A stretch of DNA of 64,000 nt from Limnoperna fortunei (lineage: Eukaryota > Mollusca > Bivalvia > Mytilida > Modiolidae), in assembly GCA_944474755.1 (NCBI GenBank), contig OX104122.1:19555714-19619713 (forward strand). Reading direction: 5' to 3'. Below are positions 46,101 through 60,810 of the stretch, piece after piece. Each line of letters opens with the position of its first letter. The stretch's first letter is position 1. Under the pieces are notes generated by a model. That model was not told the DNA's origin. It saw only the letters and a list, made by a program, of their open reading frames with translations, and did no database searches. Made by a program: the position numbers and the translations under genes.

Positions 46101-49100
46101 CATTCTATTGCGAGAGACACACTGCATGAATTAAATACATTTTACTGCAAGATCAACACTGCATGATCAAACACATTCTATTGCGAGAGCAACACTGCAT
46201 GAATTAAATACATTTTACTGCGAGAGAGAAACAGCACTTATCAAACGCATTCTATTGCTAGAGCAACACTGCATGAATTAAATACATTTTACTGCAAGAG
46301 CAACACTGCATGATCAAATACATTATATTGCGAGAGGAACACTGCACGAATCAAATACATTTTATTGCGAGAGCGACTATGCACGAATCAAATACATTCT
46401 ATTGCGAGAGCGACAATGCACAAATCGAATACATTTTATTGCGAGAGCAACACTGCACGAATCAAATACATTCTATTGCGAGAGCAACACTTCACGAATC
46501 AAATACATTCTGTTGCATGAGCGACACATCGCGAATCAAATACATTCTGTTGCGAGAGCAATACTGCATGAATCAAATACATTTCATTGCGAGAGCAACA
46601 CTGCACGAATCAAATACATTCTATTGAGAGATCGACACTGCATAAATCAAATACATTCTATTGCGAGAGCAACACTGCACGAATCAAATACATTTTATTG
46701 CGAGAGCAACACTGCACGAATCAAATACATTCTATTGCGAAAGCAACACTGCACGAATCAAATACATTCTGTTGCATGAGCGACACACCGCGAATCAAAT
46801 ACCTTCTGTTGCGAGAGCAACACTGCATGAATCAAATACATTTCATTGCAAGAGCAACACTGCAAGAATCAAATACATTTTATTGCGAGAGCGACTCTGC
46901 ACGAATCAAATACATTCTATTGCGAGAGCGACACTGCACAAATCAAATACATTCTATTGGGAGATCGACACTGCACAAATCAAATACATTCTATTGGGAG
47001 AGCGACACTGCACGGATCAAATACATTTTATTGCGAGAGCGACACTGCACGAATCAAATACATTCTATTGCGAGAGCAACACTGCATTAATGAAATACAT
47101 TCTACTGCGAGAGAGACACTGCACGAATCAAATACATTCTATTGCGAGTGCAACACTTCACGAATCAAATACATTCTGTTGCATGAGCGACACACCGCGA
47201 ATCAAATACATTCTGTTGCGAGAGCAACACTGCATGAATTAAATACATTTCATTGCGAGAGCAACACTGCACGAATCAAATACATTCTATTGCGAGAATA
47301 ACACTGCACGAATCAAATACATTTTATTGCGCGAGCAACACTGCACGAATCAAATACATTCTATTGCGAGAGCAACACTGCACGAATCAAATACATTCTG
47401 TTGCACGAGCGACACACCGCGAATCAAATACATTCTGTTGCGAGAGCAACACTGCATGAATCAAATACATTTCATTGCGAGAGCAACACTGCAAGAATCA
47501 AATACATTTTATTGCGAGAGCGACACTGCACGAATCAAATACATTTTATTGCGAGAGCAACACTGCACGAATCAAACACATTCTACTGCGAGAGCGACAC
47601 TGCACGTATCAAATACATTCTATTATGAGAGCAACACTGCACGTATCAAATACATTCTACTGCGAGAGAGACACTGCACTTATCAAATACATTTTATTGC
47701 GAGAGCAACACTGCACGAATCAAATACATTTTTTGCGAGAGAAACACTGCACGAATCAAACACATTCTACTGCGAGAGCGACACTGCACGTATCAAATAC
47801 ATTCTATTATGAGAACGACACTTCACGTATCAAACACATTCTTTTGCGAGAGCAACACTGCATGAATTAAATACATTTTACTGCGAGAGCGACACTTCAC
47901 GTATCAAACACATTCTTTTGCGAGAGCAACACTGCATGAATTAAAAACATTTAACTGCGAGAGAGACACAGCACGTTTCAAACGCATTCTATTGCGAGAG
48001 CAACACTGCATGAATTAAATACATTTTACTGCAAGAGCAACACTGCATGATCAAATACATTCTATTGCGAGAGCAACACTGCATGAATTAAATACATTTA
48101 CTGCGAGACAGACACAGCACGTATCAAACGCATTCTATTGCGAGAGCAACACTGCATGAATTAAATACATTTTACTGCAAGAGCAACACTGCATGATCAA
48201 ATACATTCTACTGCGAGAGCGACACAGCGCGAATCAAACGCATTCTATTGCGAGAGCAACACAGCGCGAATCAAACCCATTCTATTGCGAGAGCAACACT
48301 GCACGTATCAAATACATTCTACTGCGAGAGCAACACTGCATGATCAAATACATTCTATTGCGAGAGACACACTGCATGAATTAAATACATTTTACTGCAA
48401 GATCAACACTGCATGATCAAACACATTCTATTGCGAGAGCAACACTGCATGAATTAAATACATTTTACTGCGAGAGAGAAACAGCACTTATCAAACGCAT
48501 TCTATTGCTAGAGCAACACTGCATGAATTAAATACATTTTACTGCAAGAGCAACACTGCATGATCAAATACATTCTATTGCGAGAGGAACACTGCACGAA
48601 TCAAATACATTTTATTGCGAGAGCGACTATGCACGAATCAAATACATTCTATTGCGAGAGCGACACTGCACAAATCGAATACATTTTATTGCGAGAGCAA
48701 CACTGCACGAATCAAATACATTCTATTGCGAGAGCAACACTTCACGAATCAAATACATTCTGTTGCATGAGCGACACACCGCGAATCAAATACATTCTGT
48801 TGCGAGAGCAATACTGCATGAATCAAATACATTTCATTGCGAGAGCAACACTGCACGAATCAAATACATTCTATTGAGAGATCGACACTGCATAAATCAA
48901 ATACATTCTATTGCGAGAGCAACACTGCATGAATCAAATACATTTCATTGCGAGAGCAACACTGAACGAATCAAATACATTCTATTGAGAGATCGACACT
49001 GCATAAATCAAATACATTCTATTGCGAGAGCAACACTGCACGAATCAAATACATTTTATTGCGAGAGCAACACTGCACGAATCAAATACATTCTATTGCG

Positions 49101-52100
49101 AAAGCAACACTGCACGAATCAAATACATTCTGTTGCATGAGCGACACACCGCGAATCAAATACCTTCTGTTGCGAGAGCAACACTGCATGAATCAAATAC
49201 ATTTCATTGCAAGAGCAACACTGCAAGAATCAAATACATTTTATTGCGAGAGCGACTCTGCACGAATCAAATACATTCTTTTGCGAGAGCGACACTGCAC
49301 AAATCAAATACATTCTATTGGGAGATCGACACTGCACAAATCAAATACATTCTATTGGGAGAGCGACACTGCACGGATCAAATACATTTTATTGCGAGAG
49401 CGACACTGCACGAATCAAATACATTCTATTGCGAGAGCAACACTGCATTAATGAAATACATTCTACTGCGAGAGAGACACTGCACGAATCAAATACATTC
49501 TATTGCGAGTGCAACACTTCACGAATCAAATACATTCTGTTGCATGAGCGACACACCGCGAATCAAATACATTCTGTTGCGAGAGCAACACTGCATGAAT
49601 TAAATACATTTCATTGCGAGAGCAACACTGCACGAATCAAATACATTCTATTGCGAGAATAACACTGCACGAATCAAATACATTTTATTGCGCGAGCAAC
49701 ACTGCACGAATCAAATACATTCTATTGCGAGAGCAACACTGCACGAATCAAATACATTCTGTTGCACGAGCGACACACCGCGAATCAAATACATTCTGTT
49801 GCGAGAGCAACACTGCATGAATCAAATACATTTCATTGCGAGAGCAACACTGCAAGAATCAAATACATTTTATTGCGAGAGCGACACTGCACGAATCAAA
49901 TACATTCTATTGCGAGAGCGACACTGCACAAATCAAATACATTCTATTGGGAGAGCGACACTGCACAAATCAAATACATTCTATTGGGAGAGCGACACTG
50001 CACGGATCAAATACATTTATTGCGAGAGCGACAATGCATGAATCAAATACATTCTATTGCGAGAGCAACCCTGCACAAATCAAATACATTCTATTGGGAG
50101 AGCGACACTGCACGTATCAAATACATTTTATTGCGAGAGCGAAACTGCACGAATCAAATACATTCTATTGGGAGAGCGACACTGCACAAATCAAATATAT
50201 TTTATTGCGAGAGCGACATTTCACGAATCTAATACATTCTATTATGACAGCAACACTGCACGAATCAAATACATTCTATTTCGAGAACGACCCTGCACGA
50301 ATCAAATACATTCTATTATGAGAGCAACACTGCACGTATCAAATACATTCTACTGCGAGAGAGACACTGCACGAATCAAATACATTCTACTGCGAGAGAG
50401 ACACTGCATGAATTAAATACATTTTATTGCGAGAGCAACACTGCACGAATCAAATACATTTTATTGCGAGAGCAACACTGCACGAATCAAACACATTCTA
50501 CTGCGAGAGCGACACTGCACGTATCAAATACATTCTATTATGAGAGCAACACTGCACGTATCAAATACATTCTACTGCGAGAGAGACACTGCACTTATCA
50601 AATACATTTTATTGCGAGAGCAACACTGCACGAATCAAATACATTTTATTGCGAGAGCAACACTGCACGAATCAAACACATTCTACTGCGAGAGCGACAC
50701 TGCACGTATCAAATACATTCTATTATGAGAACGACACTTCACGTATCAAACACATTCTTTTGCGAGAGCAACACTGCATGAATTAAATACATTTTACTGC
50801 GAGAGCGACACTTCACGTATCAAACACATTCTTTTGCGAGAGCAACACTGCATGAATTAAAAACATTTAACTGCGAGAGAGACACAGCACGTTTCAAACG
50901 CATTCTATTGCGAGAGCAACACTGCATGAATTAAATACATTTTACTGCAAGAGCAACACTGCATGATCAAATACATTCTATTGCGAGAGCAACACTGCAT
51001 GAATTAAATACATTTACTGCGAGACAGACACAGCACGTATCAAACGCATTCTATTGCGAGAGCAACACTGCATGAATTAAATACATTTTACTGCAAGAGC
51101 AACACTGCATGATCAAATACATTCTACTGCGAGAGCGACACAGCGCGAATCAAACGCATTCTATTGCGAGAGCAACACAGCGCGAATCAAACCCATTCTA
51201 TTGCGAGAGCAACACTGCACGTATCAAATACATTCTACTGCGAGAGCAACACTGCATGATCAAATACATTCTATTGCGAGAGACACACTGCATGAATTAA
51301 ATACATTTTACTGCAAGATCAACACTGCATGATCAAACACATTCTATTGCGAGAGCAACACTGCATGAATTAAATACATTTTACTGCGAGAGAGAAACAG
51401 CACTTATCAAACGCATTCTATTGCTAGAGCAACACTGCATGAATTAAATACATTTTACTGCAAGAGCAACACTGCATGATCAAATACATTCTATTGCGAG
51501 AGGAACACTGCACGAATCAAATACATTTTATTGCGAGAGCGACTATGCACGAATCAAATACATTCTATTGCGAGAGCGACACTGCACAAATCGAATACAT
51601 TTTATTGCGAGAGCAACACTGCACGAATCAAATACATTCTATTGCGAGAGCAACACTTCACGAATCAAATACATTCTGTTGCATGAGCGACACACCGCGA
51701 ATCAAATACATTCTGTTGCGAGAGCAATACTGCATGAATCAAATACATTTCATTGCGAGAGCAACACTGCACGAATCAAATACATTTTATTGCGAGAGCA
51801 ACACTGCACGAATCAAATACATTCTATTGCGAAAGCAACACTGCACGAATCAAATACATTCTATTGGGAGATCGACACTGCACAAATCAAATACATTCTA
51901 TTGGGAGAGCGACACTGCACGGATCAAATACATTTTATTGCGAGAGCGACACTGCACGAATCAAATACATTCTATTGCGAGAGCAACACTGCATTAATGA
52001 AATACATTCTACTGCGAGAGAGACACTGCACGAATCAAATACATTCTATTGCGAGTGCAACACTGCACGAATCAAATACATTTTATTGCGAGAGCAACAC

Positions 52101-55100
52101 TGCACGAATCAAATACATTCTATTGCGAAAGCAACACTGCACGAATCAAATACATTCTGTTGCATGAGCGACACACCGCGAATCAAATACCTTCTGTTGC
52201 GAGAGCAACACTGCATGAATCAAATACATTTCATTGCAAGAGCAACACTGCAAGAATCAAATACATTTTATTGCGAGAGCGACTCTGCACGAATCAAATA
52301 CATTCTATTGCGAGAGCGACACTGCACAAATCAAATACATTCTATTGGGAGATCGACACTGCACGGATCAAATACATTTTATTGCGAGAGCGACACTGCA
52401 CGAATCAAATACATTCTATTGCGAGAGCAACACTGCATTAATGAAATACATTCTACTGCGAGAGAGACACTGCACGAATCAAATACATTCTATTGCGAGT
52501 GCAACACTTCACGAATCAAATACATTCTGTTGCATGAGCGACACACCGCGAATCAAATACATTCTGTTGCGAGAGCAACACTGCATGAATTAAATACATT
52601 TCATTGCAAGAGCAACACTGCACGAATCAAATACATTCTATTGCGAGAATAACACTGCACGAATCAAATACATTTTATTGCGCGAGCAACACTGCACGAA
52701 TCAAATACATTCTATTGCGAGAGCAACATTGCACGAATCAAATACATTCTGTTGCACGAGCGACACACCGCGAATCAAATACATTCTGTTGCGAGAGCAA
52801 CACTGCATGAATCAAATACATTTCATTGCGAGAGCAACACTGCAAGAATCAAATACATTTTATTGCGAGAGCGACACTGCACGAATCAAATACATTCTAT
52901 TGCGAGAGCGACACTGCACAAATCAAATACATTCTATTGGGAGAGCGACACTGCACAAATCAAATACATTCTATTGGGAGAGCGATAGAATTGGGAGAGC
53001 GACACTGCACAAATCAAATACATTCTATTGGGAGAGCGACACTGCACGGATCAAATACATTTATTGCGAGAGCGACAATGCATGAATCAAATACATTCTA
53101 TTGCGAGAGCAACCCTGCACAAATCAAATACATTCTATTGGGAGAGCGACACTGCACAAATCAAATATATTTTATTGCGAGAGCGACATTTCACGAATCT
53201 AATACATTCTATTATGACAGCAACACTGCACGAATCAAATACATTATATTTCGAGAACGACCCTGCACGAATCAAATACATTCTATTATGAGAGCAACAC
53301 TGCACGTATCAAATACATTCTACTGCGAGAGAGACACTGCACGAATCAAATACATTCTACTGCGAGAGAGACACTGCATGAATTAAATACATTTTATTGC
53401 GAGAGCAACACTGCACGAATCAAATACATTTTATTGCGAGAGCAACACTGCACGAATCAAACACATTCTACTGCGAGAGCGACACTGCACGTATCAAATA
53501 CATTCTATTATGAGAGCAACACTGCACGTATCAAATACATTCTACTGCGAGAGAGACACTGCACTTATCAAATACATTTTATTGCGAGAGCAACACTGCA
53601 CGAATCAAATACATTTTATTGCGAGAGCAACACTGCACGAATCAAACACATTCTACTGCGAGAGCGACACTGCACGTATCAAATACATTCTATTATGAGA
53701 ACGACACTTCACGTATCAAACACATTCTTTTGCGAGAGCAACACTGCATGAATTAAATACATTTTACTGCGAGAGCGACACTTCACGTATCAAACACATT
53801 CTTTTGCGAGAGCAACACTGCATGAATTAAAAACATTTAACTGCGAGAGAGACACAGCACGTTTCAAACGCATTTTATTGCGAGAGCAACACTGCATGAA
53901 TTAAATACATTTTACTGCAAGAGCAACACTGCATGATCAAATACATTCTATTGCGAGAGCAACACTGCATGATCAAATACATTCTACTGCGAGAGCGACA
54001 CAGCGCGAATCAAACGCATTCTATTGCGAGAGCAACACTGCATGAATTAAATACATTTTACTGCAAGAGCAACACTGCATGATCAAATACATTCTACTGC
54101 GAGAGCGACACAGCGCGAATCAAACACATTCTATTGCGAGAGCAACACTGCACGAATCAAATACATTCTATTGCGAGAGCGACACTGCACAAATCAAATA
54201 CATTCTATTGGGAGATCGACACTGCACAAATCAAATGCATTCTATTGGGAGAGCGACACTGCACGGACCAAATACATTTTATTGCGAGAGCGACACTGCA
54301 CGAATCAAATACATTCTATTGCGAGAGCAACACTGCATTAATGAAATACATTCTACTGCGAGAGAGACACTGCACGAATCAAATACATTCTATTGCGAGA
54401 GCAACACTTCACGAATCAAATACATTCTGTTGCATGAGCGACACACCGCGAATCAAATACATTCTGTTGCGAGAGCAACACTGCATGAATCAAATACATT
54501 CTATTGCGAGAGCAACCCTGCACAAATCAAATACATTCTATTGGGAGAGTGACACTGCATGAATCAAATACATTTTATTGCGAGAGCGAAACTGCACGAA
54601 TCAAATACATTCTATTGGGAGAGCGACACTGCACAAATCAAATATATTTTATTGCGAGAGCGACACTGCACGAATCTAATACATTCTATTATGACAGCAA
54701 CACTGCACGAATCAAATACATTCTATTATGAGAGCAACACTGCACGTATAAAATACATTCTATTATGAGAACAACACTGCACGAATCAAACACATTCTAC
54801 TGCGAGAGCGACACTGCACGTATCAAATACATTCTATTATGAGAGCAACACTGCACGTATCAAATACATTCTACTGCGAGAGAGACACTGCACGAATCAA
54901 ATACATTTTATTGCGAGAGCAACACTGCACGAATCAAATACATTTTATTGCGAGAGCAACACTGCACGAATCAAACACATCCTACTGCGAGAGAGACACT
55001 GCACGTATCAAATACATTCTATTATGAGAACGACACTTCACGCATCAAACACATTCTTTTGCGAGAGCAACACTGCATGAATTAAATACATTTTACTGCG

Positions 55101-58100
55101 AGAGAGACACTGCACGTATCAAATACATTCTATTATGAGAGCGACACCGCACGAATCAAACACATTCTATTGCGAGAGCAACACTGCATGAATTAAATAC
55201 ATTTTACTGCGAGAGCGACCCTTCACGTATCAAGCACATTCTTTTGCGAGAGCAACACTGCATGAATTAAATACATTTAACTGCGAGAGAGGCACAGCAC
55301 GTTTCAAACGCATTCTATTGCGAGAGCAACACTGCATGAATTAAATACATTTTACTGCAAGAGCAACACTGCATGATCAAATACATTCTACTGCGAGAGC
55401 GACACAGCGCGAATCAAACACATTCTATTGCGAGAGCAACACTGCATGAATTAAATACATTTTACTGCGAGACAGACACAGCACGTATCAAACGCATTCT
55501 ATTGCGAGAGCAACACTGCATGAATTAAATACATTTTACTGCAAGAGCAACACTGCATGATCAAATGCATTCTACTGCGAGAGCGACACAGCGCGAATCA
55601 AACGCATTCTATTGCGAGAGCAACACTGCATGAATTACATACATTTTACTGCAAGAGCAACACTGCATGATCAAATACATTCTACTGCAAGAGCAACACT
55701 GCATGATCAAATACATTCTACTGCGAGAGCGACACAGCGCGAATCAAACACATTCTATTGCGAGAGCAACACTGCATGAATTAAATACATTTTACTGCGA
55801 GAGAGACACAGCACTTATCAAACGCATTCTATTGCTAGAGCAACACTGCATGAATTAAATACAATTTACTGCAAGAGCAACACTGCATGATCAAATACAT
55901 TCTACTGCGAGAGCGACACAGCGCGAATCAAACGCATTCTATTGCGAGAGCAACACTGCATGAATTAAATACATTTTACTGTAAGAGCAACACTGCATGA
56001 TCAAATACATTCTACTGCGAGAGCGACACAGCGCAAATCAAACACATTCTATTGCGAGAGCAACACTGCTCGAATCAAATACATTCTATTGCGAGAGCGA
56101 CACTGCACAAATCAAATACATTCTATTGGGAGAGCGACACTGCATAAATCAAATACATTCTATTGGGAGAGCGACACTGCATGAATTAAATACATTTTAT
56201 TGCGAGAGCGACACTGCACGAATCAAATACATTCTATTGGGAGAGCAACACTGCACGTATCAAACACATTTTACTGCGAGAGCGACACTGCATGAATTAA
56301 ATAGGGGTACATTTTACTGCGACAGCAACACTGCATGATCAAATACATTCTGTTGTGAGAGCAACACTGCATGAATTAAATACATTTTACTGCAAGAGCA
56401 ACACTGCATGATCAAATACATTCTACTGCGAGAGCGACACAGCGCGAATCAAACACATTCTATTGCGAGAGCAACACTGCACGAATCAAATACATTCTAT
56501 TGCGAGAGCAACACTGCACGAATCAAATACATTCTGTTGCACGAGCGACACACCGCGAATCAAATACATTCTGTTGCGAGAGCAACACTGCATGAATCAA
56601 ATACATTTCATTGCGAGAGCAACACTGCAAGAATCAAATACATTTTATTGCGAGAGCGACACTGCACGAATCAAATACATTCTATTGCGAGAGCGACACT
56701 GGGAGAGCGACACTGCACGGATCAAATACATTTATTGCGAGAGCGACAATGCATGAATCAAATACATTCTATTGCGAGAGCAACCCTGCACAAATCAAAT
56801 ACATTCTATTGGGAGAGCGACACTGCACAAATCAAATATACTTTATTGCGAGAGCGACATTTCACGAATCTAATACATTCTATTATGACAGCAACACTGC
56901 ACGAATCAAATACATTCTATTTCGAGAACGACCCTGCACGAATCAAATACATTCTATTATGAGAGCAACACTGCACGTATCAAATACATTCTATTGCGAG
57001 AGAGACACTGCACGAATCAAATACATTCTACTGCGAGAGAGACACTGCATGAATTAAATACATTTTATTGCGAGAGCAACATTGCACGAATCAAATACAT
57101 TTTATTGCGAGAGCAACATTGCACGAATCAAACACATTCTACTGCGAGAGCGACACTGCACGTATCAAATACATTCTATTATGAGAGCAACACTGCACGT
57201 ATCAAATACATTCTACTGCGAGAGAGACACTGCACTTATCAAATACATTTTATTGCGAGAGCAACACTGCACGAATCAAATACATTTTATTGCGAGAGCA
57301 ACACTGCACGAATCAAACACATTCTACTGCGAGAGCGACACTGCACGTATCAAATACATTCTATTATGAGAACGACACTTCACGTATCAAACACATTCTT
57401 TTGCGAGAGCAACACTGCATGAATTAAATACATTTTACTGCGAGAGCGACACTTCACGTATCAAACACATTCTTTTGCGAGAGCAACACTGCATGAATTA
57501 AAAACATTTAACTGCGAGAGAGACACAGCACGTTTCAAACGCATTTTATTGCGAGAGCAACACTGCATGAATTAAATACATTTTACTGCAAGAGCAACAC
57601 TGCATGATCAAATACATTCTATTGCGAGAGCAACACTGCATGATCAAATACATTCTACTGCGAGAGCGACACAGCGCGAATCAAACGCATTCTATTGCGA
57701 GAGCAACACTGCATGAATTAAATACATTTTACTGCAAGAGCAACACTGCATGATCAAATACATTCTACTGCGAGAGCGACACAGCGCGAATCAAACACAT
57801 TCTATTGCGAGAGCAACACTGCACGAATCAAATACATTCTATTGCGAGAGCGACACTGCACAAATCAAATACATTCTATTGGGAGATCGACACTGCACAA
57901 ATCAAATGCATTCTATTGGGAGAGCGACACTGCACGGACCAAATACATTTTATTGCGAGAGCGACACTGCACGAATCAAATACATTCTATTGCGAGAGCA
58001 ACACTGCATTAATGAAATACATTCTACTGCGAGAGAGACACTGCACGAATCAAATACATTCTGTTGCGAGAGCAACACTTCACGAATCAAATACATTCTG

Positions 58101-60545
58101 TTGCATGAGCGACACACCGCGAATCAAATACATTCTGTTGCGAGAGCAACACTGCATGAATCAAATACATTCTATTGCGAGAGCAACCCTGCACAAATCA
58201 AATACATTCTATTGGGAGAGTGACACTGCATGAATCAAATACATTTTATTGCGAGAGCGAAACTGCACGAATCAAATACATTCTATTGGGAGAGCGACAC
58301 TGCACAAATCAAATATATTTTATTGCGAGAGCGACACTGCACGAATCTAATACATTCTATTATGACAGCAACACTGCACGAATCAAATACATTCTATTAT
58401 GAGAGCAACACTGCACGTATAAAATACATTCTATTATGAGAACAACACTGCACGAATCAAACACATTCTACTGCGAGAGCGACAATGCACGTATCAAATA
58501 CATTCTATTATGAGAGCAACACTGCACGTATCAAATACATTCTACTGCGAGAGAGACACTGCACGAATCAAATACATTTTATTGCGAGAGCAACACTGCA
58601 CGAATCAAATACATTTTATTGCGAGAGCAACACTGCACGAATCAAACACATCCTACTGCGAGAGCGACACTGCACGTATCAAATACATTCTATTATGAGA
58701 ACGACACTTCACGCATCAAACACATTCTTTTGCGAGAGCAACACTGCATGAATTAAATACATTTTACTGCGAGAGAGACACTGCACGTATCAAATACATT
58801 CTATTATGAGAGCGACACCGCACGAATCAAACACATTCTATTGCGAGAGCAACACTGCATGAATTAAATACATTTTACTGCGAGAGCGACCCTTCACGTA
58901 TCAAGCACATTCTTTTGCGAGAGCAACACTGCATGAATTAAATACATTTAACTGCGAGAGAGGCACAGCACGTTTCAAACGCATTCTATTGCGAGAGCAA
59001 CACTGCATGAATTAAATACATTTTACTGCAAGAGCAACACTGCATGATCAAATACATTCTACTGCGAGAGCGACACAGCGCGAATCAAACACATTCTATT
59101 GCGAGAGCAACACTGCATGAATTAAATACATTTTACTGCGAGACAGACACAGCACGTATCAAACGCATTCTATTGCGAGAGCAACACTGCATGAATTAAA
59201 TACATTTTACTGCAAGAGCAACACTGCATGATCAAATGCATTCTACTGCGAGAGCGACACAGCGCGAATCAAACGCATTCTATTGCGAGAGCAACACTGC
59301 ATGAATTACATACATTTTACTGCAAGAGCAACACTGCATGATCAAATACATTCTACTGCAAGAGCAACACTGCATGATCAAATACATTCTACTGCAAGAG
59401 CAACACTGCATGATCAAATACATTCTACTGCGAGAGCGACACAGCGCGAATCAAACACATTCTATTGCGAGAGCAACACTGCATGAATTAAATACATTTT
59501 ACTGCGAGAGAGACACAGCACTTATCAAACGCATTCTATTGCTAGAGCAACACTGCATGAATTAAATACATTTTACTGCAAGAGCAACACTGCATGATCA
59601 AATACATTCTACTGCGAGAGCGACACAGCGCGAATCAAACGCATTCTATTGCGAGAGCAACACTGCATGAATTAAATACATTTTACTGTAAGAGCAACAC
59701 TGCATGATCAAATACATTCTACTGCGAGAGCGACACAGCGCGAATCAAACACATTCTATTGCGAGAGCAACACTGCTCGAATCAAATACATTCTATTGCG
59801 AGAGCGACACTGCACAAATCAAATACATTCTATTGGGAGAGCGACACTGCATAAATCAAATACATTCTATTGGGAGAGCGACACTGCATGAATTAAATAC
59901 ATTTTATTGCGAGAGCGACACTGCACGAATCAAATACATTCTATTGGGAGAGCAACACTGCACGTATCAAACACATTTTACTGCGAGAGCGACACTGCAT
60001 GAATTAAATAGGGGTACATTTTACTGCGACAGCAACACTGCATGATCAAATACATTCTGTTGTGAGAGCAACACTGCATGAATTAAATACATTTTACTGC
60101 AAGAGCAACACTGCATGATCAAATACATTCTACTGCGAGAGCGACACAGCGCGAATCAAACACATTCTATTGCGAGAGCAACACTGCACGAATCAAATAC
60201 ATTCTATTGCGAGAGCGACACTGCATAAATCAAATACATTCTATTGGGAGAGCGACACTGCATGAATTAAATACATTTTATTGCGAGAGCGACACTGCAC
60301 GAATCAAATACATTCTATTTGGAGAGCAACACTGCACGTATCAAACACATTTTACTGCGAGAGCGACACTGCATGAATTAAATACATTTTACTGCGACAG
60401 CAACACTGCATGATCAAATACATTCTGTTGTGAGAGCAACACTGCATGAATTAAATACATTCTACTGCGAGAGCAACACTTCACGAATAAAATACATTCT
60501 ACTGCGAGAGCCACACAGCGCGAATCAAACACATACTACCACGAG
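43175..60545. repeat. 37-bp satellite array, about 17.4 kb, with higher-order structure
   Basis: Roughly 470 head-to-tail copies of a 37-bp unit containing CACTGCACGAATCAAATACA and TTGCGAGAGCAA. Variants include TTGGGAGAGCGAC, GTTGCATGAGCGACACACCGCG, GCATGAATTAAATAC, and a 36-bp form GCATGATCAAATAC. Kilobase blocks recur with the same variant order: offsets of about 2250, 2916, 2970, 3671 and 3707 bp between successive copies. Because 37 is not a multiple of 3 and the consensus has no forward stop, long frames run through it in all three forward frames; I do not call genes there. Confidence 0.97.
54079..57749. repeat. Higher-order block of the 37-bp array, 3671 bp
   Basis: The variant order here recurs at +3671 from 57750. 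Landmarks 54134/57805 and 55667/59338 keep exactly this offset. After one extra 36-bp monomer near 59340-59410 the offset becomes 3707 (55997/59704; a rare insertion AATAGGGGTACATT near 56300 and 60007). Confidence 0.85.
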
Positions 60546-60810
60546 AGCAACACTGAGTGAATCATAACACCATCTACAGTCTACAGCGGGAAAGACACGG
60601 AGTGAATCAAAACACAGCCTACTCTATAGTAGGAGTGACACGGAGTGAATAAAAAGCCGTCTACAGCGGAATCGACACGGAGTATAGCAAAACAGTCTAC
60701 ACCCGGAGTAAAGCAATACGTCCTTTAGCGAGATCGATACAGAGTGAAGCAACATACACAGAGTACAGCAAAACATAAACGATCGACAGCGACAGCGACA
60801 CCACAGTCTA
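60546..60810. repeat. Degenerate right edge of the 37-bp array
   Basis: Units become irregular (GACACGGAGTGAATCAAAAC, CTACAGCGG) but keep a GAGTGAA/CACGGAGT rhythm, as expected at satellite edges where homogenisation fades. Confidence 0.75.

Noticed and set aside
43175..60545. Many long forward reading frames of repeated peptide in the 37-bp array
   Set aside because: They follow from a stop-free 37-bp unit in all three frames; there are no unique termini, splice signals or non-repeat domains. Reported as satellite, with the coding idea kept only as a finding.
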